DNA from: Desulfobacula sp.
GTDB lineage: Bacteria > Desulfobacterota > Desulfobacteria > Desulfobacterales > Desulfobacteraceae
Assembly (NCBI GenBank): GCA_023701135.1
Contig: JAMPXP010000017.1
Span: 54,780 to 118,779 of the forward strand
Length of the DNA: 64,000 bases
Reading direction: 5' to 3'
Shown here: piece by piece, positions 34,204 through 42,081 of the stretch
Position numbering within the stretch: the first letter of the stretch is position 1
Layout: every line of letters begins with the position of its first letter
Made by a program: the position numbers and the translations under genes
The notes under the pieces: generated by a model
What the model was told of the DNA's origin: nothing
What the model saw: the letters and a program-made list of their open reading frames with translations, nothing else
Databases searched by the model: none

Positions 34204-36354
34204 ATGAGATCTGCCTGTTTTAAAAAAGCACTGACTTTGTTTTGCGTTCTCTCGTTTTGTATTACGGGAATGACCGGTTACCTGTTGGCCCAAGAAAAAG
34301 AACCCCAAAGGACAGGGCTGCCGGAGCTCACACAAGAGGAGCTTCAGTGGCAAAACGAACATATGCTGAAAGTAAAGAAGGTCAAGCTGAACAGGCTTGG
34401 GCTGGATCGTGTGAACCGGGAGCGGGCAAAGAAGGGAAGAGGCGCTTTGGAAAGGGACCGGATGGGGATTTCGGAAAAAGGCCGGGAGCTGGAGGTGGTA
34501 AAGGGTGCCGGGGCTGTTGCAGATACTGAATCTGCAGTTCCCTCCGTCGATATGCCGGGTTATGTGGATAACAGCCAGTTAAAGTATTTCCCGCCCATCC
34601 GGTCCCAGGGCTCTTTGAATTCATGCGGCTCCTTTAGCGGGGTATATTACGCCATGACCCATATGTATGCCATGGTAAAGGAGCTGGATGCCAAAAACGG
34701 AGGGGATGCCTACCGGCTCAGCCCCAAATGGGCCTATAATATGGTTAACGGCGGGGGAAATGTTGGAAGCTGGTATTATTGGGCCTATGAAATCGGTCAG
34801 AAACACGGCATTGCTTCCTGGATGGAATTTCCCTATGATTCCAATTACCGGGCATGGAACCTCACCCCGGCCACCTGGGAAAATTCCCTTTACCGGCGTT
34901 TTGATCAATACGGCATGGTAATGGATACGAACAAGGATACGGGCATAGCCCAGGTCAAGCAAATGCTTTTAAACGGGTATGTCCTGAATATCCCGACCTA
35001 TATCAATTCGTGGGTCTGGCAGACCATCGGAAATGATCCTGATACCACCGATGACGATGCCTTTGCCGGGAAAAGAGCGGCTACCTGGGTAAACGGAACG
35101 AACGGATATCATGCCATGACCGTGGTGGGATATAATGATAGCATCTGGGTGGATATAAACGGGAATAATGTTGTGGACAGCGGAGAAAAAGGGGCTTTCA
35201 GGATTGCCAATTCCTGGGGAACAGGATGGGGAGAAGCCGGGTTTGCATGGATGTCCTATGATGCGCTGAAAAATCCTTCTGCGGTTTCCGGCGGCCCTTC
35301 CACAGGCCGGGTACTCGGCTGGTCTCCGGCCAGAGCCCATTGGGTAACGGCAAAGCCGGATTATGAGCCTCGGCTTATAGGTAAATTTACCCTGAATCAT
35401 CTGAAACGGGATCATATCCGGATAACTCTGGGTGTTTCCGATACAAATCAATCCATTCCATCTTCTGTATGGATACCTGAAATGATTTACAACCAGGGCG
35501 GTGCTTATGCGTTTGACGGGACAACCAGCCCGGTGGACGGGACCTTTGTCTTTGATCTTTCAGACATGGTCCCATCAGGCGGCGGGATCAAGACCTATTA
35601 TCTGGGGGTGGAGGATGATACAGCCTTAGATCCCGTCATCCTGAAGTCTTTTGTTCTCATTGATGCAGCCAACGGGTATGTTGAAGTCGCAAGCAGTGAC
35701 GCCCCGGCATCTGCCGACGGCAATAAGGTGTATGCTACGGTAGATTACAATTTTAATGACGGCAATCTTGCACCGCAAGCAGTGGTGGAAGGCTCTGTCA
35801 GCTCGGGCACGGCACCTTTGAGCGTCGGTTTCGACGGATCATTTTCCCAGGATAACGATGGCAGCATCGTGTCCTGGAATTGGGATTTCGGCGATGGAAC
35901 CTCGGCCCAGGGTGTGACGGCAGATCATGTATATGAACGGGTCGGCATTTATACGGCAACCCTGACTGTTACGGATAATCTGGGGGCAACCGGCAGTGAC
36001 AATGTTGTCATTGAAGTGATTCCTGATGTCTCAAAGGTGGTATTCATATCTGATATGCAGGCAACCGTGTTAACGAGACTGTCCTACAAATATGCAAAGG
36101 TTACTGTCACCATCGTGGATATAAATTCAAACCCGGTTCCCGGGGCCATTGTCCAAGGTGCCTGGTCGGGTCTGGTTTCCGGTTCAGCTTCCGGTGTGAC
36201 GGGAGCCAACGGCACCATCACCTTCACCTCAAAGCAAACAAAGAAAAAAGGGACGATTACCTTTACGGCCAATGATGTCTCGATCTCAGGGTATACCTAT
36301 GATCCGACCTTGAATGAAATGTCATCCGTGAGCCTGCCGACCGGGACCCGATAG
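34204..36354 (+). CDS. Secreted papain-like (C1A) cysteine protease with PKD domain
   Basis: 716 residues. Signal peptide MRSACFKKALTLFCVLSFCITGMTGYLLAQ. Papain domain with Gln135 and nucleophile Cys141 (IRSQGSLNSCGSFSGVYY), His303 (NGYHAMTVVGY) and Asn336 (RIANSWGTGWGEAGFAWM), all catalytic positions. An inserted D-I-N-G-N-N-V-V-D-S-G-E segment (317-328) before the Asn resembles a dockerin/EF-hand calcium loop. Then a beta domain, a PKD domain (PQAVVEGSVSSGTAPLSVGF to VTDNLGATGSDNVVIEV, about 525-605, with SWNWDFGDG) and a C-terminal Ig-like fold. It is an exported protease, probably binding polysaccharide or cell-surface material. GAGGAG precedes the ATG; a terminator follows. Monocistronic. 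Confidence 0.88.
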   Translation: MRSACFKKALTLFCVLSFCITGMTGYLLAQEKEPQRTGLPELTQEELQWQNEHMLKVKKVKLNRLGLDRVNRERAKKGRGALERDRMGISEKGRELEVVKGAGAVADTESAVPSVDMPGYVDNSQLKYFPPIRSQGSLNSCGSFSGVYYAMTHMYAMVKELDAKNGGDAYRLSPKWAYNMVNGGGNVGSWYYWAYEIGQKHGIASWMEFPYDSNYRAWNLTPATWENSLYRRFDQYGMVMDTNKDTGIAQVKQMLLNGYVLNIPTYINSWVWQTIGNDPDTTDDDAFAGKRAATWVNGTNGYHAMTVVGYNDSIWVDINGNNVVDSGEKGAFRIANSWGTGWGEAGFAWMSYDALKNPSAVSGGPSTGRVLGWSPARAHWVTAKPDYEPRLIGKFTLNHLKRDHIRITLGVSDTNQSIPSSVWIPEMIYNQGGAYAFDGTTSPVDGTFVFDLSDMVPSGGGIKTYYLGVEDDTALDPVILKSFVLIDAANGYVEVASSDAPASADGNKVYATVDYNFNDGNLAPQAVVEGSVSSGTAPLSVGFDGSFSQDNDGSIVSWNWDFGDGTSAQGVTADHVYERVGIYTATLTVTDNLGATGSDNVVIEVIPDVSKVVFISDMQATVLTRLSYKYAKVTVTIVDINSNPVPGAIVQGAWSGLVSGSASGVTGANGTITFTSKQTKKKGTITFTANDVSISGYTYDPTLNEMSSVSLPTGTR

Positions 36355-36362
36355 GTTTTTAT

Positions 36363-36413
36363 CAAAAAAAAGAAAGCCGCCCCGCAAGATTCACGGGACG
36401 GCTTTCTTTTTTT
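36363..36413. terminator. Bidirectional intrinsic terminator
   Basis: AAAGCCG...CCCG and its complement CGGG...CGGCTTT (36373-36405) form an 11-pair stem with one mismatch around a 9-base loop. A-run (36364-36370) and T-run (36407-36413) flank it, so it can stop transcripts from both the protease gene and the leftward QueG-like gene. Confidence 0.9.
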
Positions 36414-36455
36414 GAGGCAGGGTCTTTCAAGGGTTAGGTCAAGGAAACGTCACTG

Positions 36456-37451
36456 TCAGGCAGGTTTTGGCATTTTATTCGGGAATTTTTTTCTTACTGC
36501 TGTTTCCGAATCCTGGCCCGGAAGAACATAGACATTTTCCTTCCGCTCCTGGAGCGGCTTGACGATACGTTGTATGTATTCTTTTCGATGATCAAGATAG
36601 GGGCCGATCAGCGAAAGGCCTGCAGGGCATACACTCATACAATAGCCGCATCGATATCCGCCGCCATAGGTCAGACTCTGCCAGACAGCCAAGGTTTCAC
36701 TGTCGGATCTTTTTTCCCGGTATTCCTCCATGTTTTGGCTTTTGACAAGGGATTCAACCCAGTTTAAAAAACCTCCCAGCCTGTCCCGGTAGGCATGAAC
36801 CAGACATTTGAAAAACTCGAAAGATCCGTCTGGGGCTATGGCACCGGTCGGACAGGTGGCTACGCAAAGATTGCAGTTGATACAGGGATTGTAATCCAAG
36901 GGCTGATCATAATCATTCAGAGCCGTATCGATGATCACCGTTCCTAGGCAAAGGTGACTTCCGAATTCAGGATGAATCAGCAGACGATGATGGCCGATTT
37001 TCCCCAGACCCGCAGCCTGGGCCACGGGCTTATGAGAGACGGTGAACATCGGCCCCGGCCATTTGGCCATATCCTGGGGAAATCCCTCGGACGGAGTGAT
37101 GCACGCGATGCCGTACGACCGAAGTTGACCGGCCAGCTTTCTGGATACGGCCAGGGCCTGTTCTTCCACGGCAATGAATTCCCCGTCAATAAGAGACCGG
37201 TCCGAAGATTGAACCTGGGGCGGATTCATCCGAATGATGATACTGACCAGAGTCTTTGCCCCGGGAAAAGCACTTATGATCGCCTCTTTTTGGTCCTGAA
37301 GGGAGGGGCGGTCGATTTCCACAACGCCGACATCATCGGCCCCGGCTTCAAGAACGATTTCCTTCAGCCGCTGCCGGGTCATTGTTTCGGGCGGATTGTT
37401 CTGCTGCCGCTGCCGGTAGGCGATTACACTCGGATGGTCGTCCAATTTCAT
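36456..37451 (-). CDS. QueG-like [4Fe-4S] protein (epoxyqueuosine-reductase-type)
   Basis: 331 residues. The C-terminal half carries CINCNLCVATCPTGAI and RCGYCMSVCPAG, eight cysteines for two [4Fe-4S] clusters, in the layout of epoxyqueuosine reductase and reductive dehalogenases. The N-terminal half (GADDVGVVEIDRPSLQ; GKIGHHRLLIHPEFGSHLCLGTVIID) matches the cobalamin-binding part of QueG in outline, including the GKIG and G-S-x-x-x-L-G-T segments. I do not see the full set of conserved QueG residues, so a related anaerobic reductase is as likely. Ribosome site AAGGAG. A PaaI-type thioesterase gene is 50 bases upstream in the same direction. Confidence 0.78.
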   Translation of the reverse strand: MKLDDHPSVIAYRQRQQNNPPETMTRQRLKEIVLEAGADDVGVVEIDRPSLQDQKEAIISAFPGAKTLVSIIIRMNPPQVQSSDRSLIDGEFIAVEEQALAVSRKLAGQLRSYGIACITPSEGFPQDMAKWPGPMFTVSHKPVAQAAGLGKIGHHRLLIHPEFGSHLCLGTVIIDTALNDYDQPLDYNPCINCNLCVATCPTGAIAPDGSFEFFKCLVHAYRDRLGGFLNWVESLVKSQNMEEYREKRSDSETLAVWQSLTYGGGYRCGYCMSVCPAGLSLIGPYLDHRKEYIQRIVKPLQERKENVYVLPGQDSETAVRKKFPNKMPKPA

Positions 37452-37501
37452 TTTTCACTCCTTGCTATCGTTAAGTTCCAAAAATACTTTCTGCCTTGTT
37501 T

Positions 37502-37954
37502 TTAATCCCGAAGAATCATACAGGTGGCCGTGGCATGAGCTAATATGTTGCCGTCACCATCCTGCAATTCCCCCTCCGAGACGGCCAGACGGCCGGACAT
37601 GTGTATAATCTTCCCGGTGGCAGTCAGCTCCCGGTCACACGGGACGGGTCTGACCATTTTGACGTTCAGATCTACGGTCGCATATCCGATACCCGGTTCA
37701 AGCAGACTATGCACCGCACAACCGGTTACCGTGTCCAGAACCGTCGCGGCAAAACCGCCATGTACACCGCCCATGGGGTTCAGATGCTGTTTGCCGGCAG
37801 TTGCGGTAAACCTGACCAAACCGGCGGCCACCGAAACTATGGACATAGGAATTGTCTGTGCCATCGGAGGCACAGGTTCCTTCCCATCTATCATTGCCTT
37901 TAAAAAGGCCAACCCGCTTAATGCCCCGCTGGTCATTCGATCATTTTCTTTCAT
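37502..37954 (-). CDS. PaaI-family hotdog thioesterase
   Basis: 150 residues starting at ATG 37954 (MKENDRMTSG), which has AAGGAG seven bases upstream; frames beginning at 37993 would add 13 odd residues. The core NPMGGVHGGFAATVLDTVTGCAVHSLL is the hotdog helix with the H-G-G and D residues that polarise the thioester, and VDLNVKMVRPVPCDRELTATGKIIHMSGRLAVSEGELQD is the following sheet. It hydrolyses small or aromatic acyl-CoAs. Located in the same direction just before the QueG-like gene, and divergent from the GlxA-type regulator, which may control both. Confidence 0.88.
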   Translation of the reverse strand: MKENDRMTSGALSGLAFLKAMIDGKEPVPPMAQTIPMSIVSVAAGLVRFTATAGKQHLNPMGGVHGGFAATVLDTVTGCAVHSLLEPGIGYATVDLNVKMVRPVPCDRELTATGKIIHMSGRLAVSEGELQDGDGNILAHATATCMILRD

Positions 37955-38088
37955 TGTATTCTCCTTATGGCTTATTTTTTTCGATCTTACCATTTGACTC
38001 TATTTGGCAAAAGTGGCATAAATGACAAAAAGCATTCCAAAAAAGACATTATGATCCTATATAGGAAGGGATCTTCTCGGGAGGAATG

Positions 38089-39099
38089 ATGGCGAACATC
38101 ACCTTTATTGTCGATACCGGCTGTATGTTTTCCGGGATTTCAGGATTGATAGACTGTTTTAATATCGCTAACCAGTGGCATGCCACAAACACGGGGGAAT
38201 GGCTGGAACCTTTATTCACGACAAGTGTTCTCAGCCGGGACGGCAAGGCCGTTAAGGTCGGTGGCGGCTTTCAGGTCATGCCGGATGGCGGGTTTCATGA
38301 TTTTGAGAAGACCGACGTTGTTGTTGTGCCGCCGTATCTTCCCAACGCCGATCTTCTTCCCTCCAATGCCTCGCCATTACTGGATTGGATCGTTGACAGG
38401 TATGAACAAGGGGCCATGATTGCCAGCGTATGCACCGGCAGTTTTATCCTTGCGGAAACCGGGCTGCTGGACGGTAAGCTCGCAACGACGCACTGGTTTT
38501 TCACGAAACTCTTCAAACGCCGTTATCCAAAGGTTTTACTGGAGCCGGACAGGGTTCTCACGCGGGAGAAAGGCCTGATCTGTTCCGGTTCCATTTCGGC
38601 CTTCTATTATCTGGGGCTGCACCTGATCGAAAGTTTCGGTTCTTCTCACCTTGCGGCCCAATGTTCCAAAGCATTTCTGGTAGATCCAAGCAAGGCAAGC
38701 CAGACCTCTTATGCGATGTTCAATGTCCACAAAGGCCATGGGGATAAAGAAATTATACGCGCTCAGGAATTGATAGAATCCAATTTTGCCGATGCAATGA
38801 AAATGGAAGACCTTGCCGGACAGATAGGGATCAGTCCCAGGCACTTTATCCGCCGGTTCAAAAAAGCCACAGACGAAACACCTTTGAGATACCTACAGCA
38901 GATTCGTATCGAGAGAGCAAAAGAACACCTGGAGACTACCTCGGAAACGGTAAATGAGATAACCCAGGTCATCGGTTATGAAAACAGCGGCAGTTTTAGA
39001 AAATTGTTCAAGGATGCAACCGGCCTGTCACCCAGTCAATATCGAAGCAGGTTTACCCGGGGAGATGGCAGCATGGGCAGGTCTTTTCAATCGGCATAA
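38089..39099 (+). CDS. GlxA-type transcriptional regulator (DJ-1/PfpI plus AraC HTH)
   Basis: 336 residues from ATG 38089 (an adjacent ATG at 38086 leaves only one base after GGGAGG). Residues 1-190 form a DJ-1/PfpI class I glutamine-amidotransferase-like domain (GAMIASVCTGSFILAETGLLDGKLATTHW, with the nucleophile-elbow Cys), and residues about 230-330 an AraC HTH (NFADAMKMEDLAGQIGISPRHFIRRFKKATDETPLRYLQQIRIERAKEHLE). Such regulators sense metabolites such as amines or formaldehyde products. It is divergent from the thioesterase/QueG-like pair. Its stop codon is joined directly to a fragment of a PilZ-type gene. Confidence 0.9.
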   Translation: MANITFIVDTGCMFSGISGLIDCFNIANQWHATNTGEWLEPLFTTSVLSRDGKAVKVGGGFQVMPDGGFHDFEKTDVVVVPPYLPNADLLPSNASPLLDWIVDRYEQGAMIASVCTGSFILAETGLLDGKLATTHWFFTKLFKRRYPKVLLEPDRVLTREKGLICSGSISAFYYLGLHLIESFGSSHLAAQCSKAFLVDPSKASQTSYAMFNVHKGHGDKEIIRAQELIESNFADAMKMEDLAGQIGISPRHFIRRFKKATDETPLRYLQQIRIERAKEHLETTSETVNEITQVIGYENSGSFRKLFKDATGLSPSQYRSRFTRGDGSMGRSFQSA

Positions 39100-39150
39100 G
39101 GCTATTTCCGGGCCGTCCTCGCAACCCTGGTGCCGGCCATCCGGTTTTGA
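39100..39150 (+). pseudogene. Relic of a PilZ-type gene's last 17 codons
   Basis: In frame, GYFRAVLATLVPAIRF and TGA follow the GlxA-type stop codon. The PilZ protein at 33292-33927 ends GYSRSVLSTLVPAMRF, so 12 of 16 residues are identical. The DNA is also close over 50 bases. Nothing of the rest of the gene remains. It shows that a second PilZ-type copy once stood here and was replaced by the regulator gene or lost by deletion. Confidence 0.8.
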
Positions 39151-39463
39151 TTCCAAAGCTTCCTGTTTGTCCATAATATCTGAAGAAGTCGGGGCAATCG
39201 GGGGAATCAAGACTGGTTGCAGTATGGTTGAATTTCTATAACTTTATGGATAATGCAAGTAGTCTTGACATTCCTATCACACCCTATTGGGATAGCTTTC
39301 TGCATATCCTATCCCACTTTTAATGAAATCAATATTTTTCTTTACTTTAAAAAATAAAATTAATACATAATCTTTAGTATATTTTTATAGTTTCAAAGCC
39401 TTACGGAATTCTATTGTTCAGTATGACATTGACATCGAACACATTCAATTTGATTGAGGGAAA
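39151..39463. other. Gene-free spacer before the AT-rich cassette
   Basis: 313 bases without a convincing gene. G+C drops sharply from about 39230. TTGACA occurs at 39265-39270 without a good -10 box. The abrupt change in base composition here marks the left edge of the foreign-looking block. I see no direct repeat, integrase or tRNA end at this edge. Confidence 0.6.
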
Positions 39464-40150
39464 ATGGAAATCAAGGAGATCAACAAATCGGTAATATTAG
39501 TAGGAAGCTTTAATCCGGCTATTTTTCAACCAACCTGGATTGACCATTATGGCCTAATGCCTGAAGAAGAGATGGAGGGCTTTTACAAAGAAGAAGTAAC
39601 TGAAGAAATTTTACCAAACAATCCTGGGTTAAAAATTCAAATTGCAAAAGGTCAACCTTTTCAAGTCAACAACGAGCAAGCGGTAATGGGATTTAAATCC
39701 TTTTCACTTCAAATAACACGTGATCGATTCGCTGTTATTATTTTCAATGAAGGTAAATCGCTTGCCCTTCGCTTCATCCAGAAAGTGTTTAAGATCCTTG
39801 GAGAAACACCAATTTCAGCATATGGAATAAATTTCAAATCACACGTTGAATATAAAAAAAGCTATGATCAAGTTATAAGCAACTTTTTTATACCAAAACA
39901 ACAGTTTACAGATTCATTTGGTGAATATGTTAGCCTGGGTTTTAATTTTAAACTTCAATACAAAGATTTCTTACTTACCAATACAATAGAACCTTCAACA
40001 AAAATAAAAAATGGCTTATATCTCGCAACAAATTTTCATAAAAACATTATCGGGAATGCTAAAAAATTTAATGAATACAATGTAAAGAATGAATTTTCAG
40101 AGACCGAAAATTATTATTTAAACTCGATTATGCACGTTTTGGATCAATAG
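39464..40150 (+). CDS. Unrecognised protein, first gene of the AT-rich cassette
   Basis: 228 residues, AGGG before the ATG. I do not recognise it with confidence. It opens VILVGSFNPAIFQPTWIDHYGLMP and continues with alternating short strands and helices (AVMGFKSFSLQITRDRFAVIIFNEG; SYDQVISNFFIPKQQF), a shape seen in sporadic TIGR04255-type proteins of unknown function, but the match is weak. No signal, no TM, no catalytic motif. Codon use and base composition are AT-rich (one line counted gave 25% G+C) against about 55% outside. It is followed 13 bases later by the second cassette gene. Confidence 0.6.
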   Translation: MEIKEINKSVILVGSFNPAIFQPTWIDHYGLMPEEEMEGFYKEEVTEEILPNNPGLKIQIAKGQPFQVNNEQAVMGFKSFSLQITRDRFAVIIFNEGKSLALRFIQKVFKILGETPISAYGINFKSHVEYKKSYDQVISNFFIPKQQFTDSFGEYVSLGFNFKLQYKDFLLTNTIEPSTKIKNGLYLATNFHKNIIGNAKKFNEYNVKNEFSETENYYLNSIMHVLDQ

Positions 40151-40163
40151 GGAGAGATAGAAC

Positions 40164-40745
40164 ATGCTTCTTGCCCAAAAATTATACCAAACATTAGATT
40201 TTGAACCAGTGGAAAGATTCGAAGAAAATTTGCCTAATACAGTAACAAAAGGCAATGATACTGTAGCAAGACTCATTAATAGATCGGCATTGGTGCTTAT
40301 TAATGATGTAGAAAATATTTCCGATCCCACAATTATTCATGAAAAAATTAATAGCGCTACCCTGACTGATGATACGAACCAGAGAATTTTTATCCATAAT
40401 TTTCCAGATCCTAATTATAGAAAAAAAGAGAAAGAACTCCAATGGTGGCTCGGTAAAGTTGTTGAAATAAAAAAAAATAGTTTTATTGGCAAGCTGGAAG
40501 ATCTTGAGGGAAGGCTAAATATCGTTGAATTTAATAAAAATATAGTTCCAGAAATGGAACGACAAAATATTGAGCTTGATGATAGATTTACATATTGCAT
40601 AAAATCAAGAGAATCTTTTTCGGGTGGGTTGGATCATTTTTCGAATCTTAGTTTTTTTAAGCGAAGATCATGGAAACCAGAATATGAGGATCAAGTCGAA
40701 GAAACTATGAATGCAATTTTACCCCCCGATTTTCTAAATATATGA
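40164..40745 (+). CDS. Unrecognised protein, second gene of the AT-rich cassette
   Basis: 193 residues with a clear AGGGAGAG ribosome site. No known domain. The protein is mostly helical and charged. A segment near residues 78-115 (IFIHNFPDPNYRKKEKELQWWLGKVVEIKKNSFIGKLEDLEG) has a beta-like core with an aromatic WW pair, followed by acidic and basic stretches; it might bind another cassette protein or nucleic acid, but that is a guess. No TM or signal. It lies between the first gene and the MBL gene, 20 bases before the latter, with gaps so short that one transcript is expected. Confidence 0.58.
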   Translation: MLLAQKLYQTLDFEPVERFEENLPNTVTKGNDTVARLINRSALVLINDVENISDPTIIHEKINSATLTDDTNQRIFIHNFPDPNYRKKEKELQWWLGKVVEIKKNSFIGKLEDLEGRLNIVEFNKNIVPEMERQNIELDDRFTYCIKSRESFSGGLDHFSNLSFFKRRSWKPEYEDQVEETMNAILPPDFLNI

Positions 40746-40765
40746 CTATAAATATTTCTTAAAAA

Positions 40766-41860
40766 ATGACAACATTTGATGAATCGTTGGTTAATATAAC
40801 AGTATTTGGACCCGGTTATGGCGAATCTATTATACTTTATCTCCCAGGTTTGGGTTGGGGTGTGATTGACTCTTGTTCAATAAAAATTAAAGGAGAAACT
40901 TTCAATCCAGCCTTAGAATTTTTGAAAGGGTTAAATGTTAGACATTTGGCATTCATAGTTCTAACTCATCCCCATTTAGATCACTACAAAGGATTAGATG
41001 ATATCATACTTCATTTTTTAGGCTCAATTGATAGAATTTGTTATTATAGTGGAGAAGGGATGCGTGAATATGCAACCTATTTGGCAAGGAAGTGCATTGT
41101 TAAAGAACCAGGTCTAAGAACATTAAGCTCTATTTTGGATTTATTCAAAATAGCAAAAACCAAGGGAAGCAAAATCATTAAAATATCTGAGCGTACTACC
41201 ATTATAAGGAGGGGTAGTTATAATGGCCATTTAATAGAGGTTGTCGCATTATCACCATCAGAGGAAAGTGAAAAAAAATATATTGAACGTCTTTTTGATT
41301 ATATTCCAAAAAGCGGGCTATCACCAATTTCTGATTTAAAAGATGACGATCACAATTTGGTTTCCTCTGCTATTTGGTGCCAAATTGATGATCAAAAGTT
41401 CATATTTGGCAGCGATCTGGAAAATGGTTTCTCCGATCAATCGGGTTGGAATGGAGTTCTCAATGACATTGATGCTCCTGATCTATCCGTAAATTTTGTT
41501 AAAATTCCGCACCATGGGTCGCCTAATGCATTCCAAAAAGAAACTTGGGAGTCTTTTTCCAAATCAGCAAAACCAATTTCAATTGTAACTCCATATAGTA
41601 AAGGTCACCCCCCACTCCCAGATCCAAAAATTTTGGAAAAAATAAGCGCATTTTCTAAAAGTGTTTACGTAACCTCAAAATCGACGCTTGAAAAACCTCA
41701 AAAAATATATAAAAATATCCCATTCGAACAGTCATATGGAATTGAGAACTGGTCCTATATTAAGTTCCCCCAACAAGTTGGTTATGTCAGTACATCAATG
41801 AAACCAGATGGCATTAATACTTGCAAAGTAGTATTGGAAAAACCCGCCTATAAAATTTAA
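40766..41860 (+). CDS. ComEC/Rec2-like metallo-beta-lactamase-fold protein
   Basis: 364 residues. Metal motif THPHLDH gives His68, His70, Asp72 and His73; FGSDLE holds Asp217 as the bridging ligand; IPHHGS at 248-252 is the strongly conserved block of the soluble MBL domain of ComEC. The first strand ITVFGPGYGESIIL is the usual lead-in. No TM helices, so it is the free MBL domain, not the DNA channel. Such domains can be nucleases or hydrolases of cyclic or linear nucleotides. No ribosome site is visible before ATG 40766, so translation may depend on the preceding gene. Third and last gene of the AT-rich cassette. Confidence 0.82.
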   Translation: MTTFDESLVNITVFGPGYGESIILYLPGLGWGVIDSCSIKIKGETFNPALEFLKGLNVRHLAFIVLTHPHLDHYKGLDDIILHFLGSIDRICYYSGEGMREYATYLARKCIVKEPGLRTLSSILDLFKIAKTKGSKIIKISERTTIIRRGSYNGHLIEVVALSPSEESEKKYIERLFDYIPKSGLSPISDLKDDDHNLVSSAIWCQIDDQKFIFGSDLENGFSDQSGWNGVLNDIDAPDLSVNFVKIPHHGSPNAFQKETWESFSKSAKPISIVTPYSKGHPPLPDPKILEKISAFSKSVYVTSKSTLEKPQKIYKNIPFEQSYGIENWSYIKFPQQVGYVSTSMKPDGINTCKVVLEKPAYKI

Positions 41861-42081
41861 GGGTGCCTCCACCCTAATTGTTGGATCATCAACAGGATTA
41901 TATGTAACTCAAGAATCATTATCCTGATCCAAAGACTCAGCGATTGGATTTTGTTTGGAATACAAATATAAATCCTGATTCAAAACCTTTGTTTACATTT
42001 GATATTTGCCAAAATTACCTCCTCAAATTACGGGCAACTGTCCGGAATATGTTGAAATAATACCCCATCTGTAAAAATGCC

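Noticed and set aside
39151..39463. CRISPR array, att site or integrase remnant next to the AT-rich cassette
   Set aside because: No repeated spacers, no integrase-like frame and no direct repeat of a tRNA end was found.
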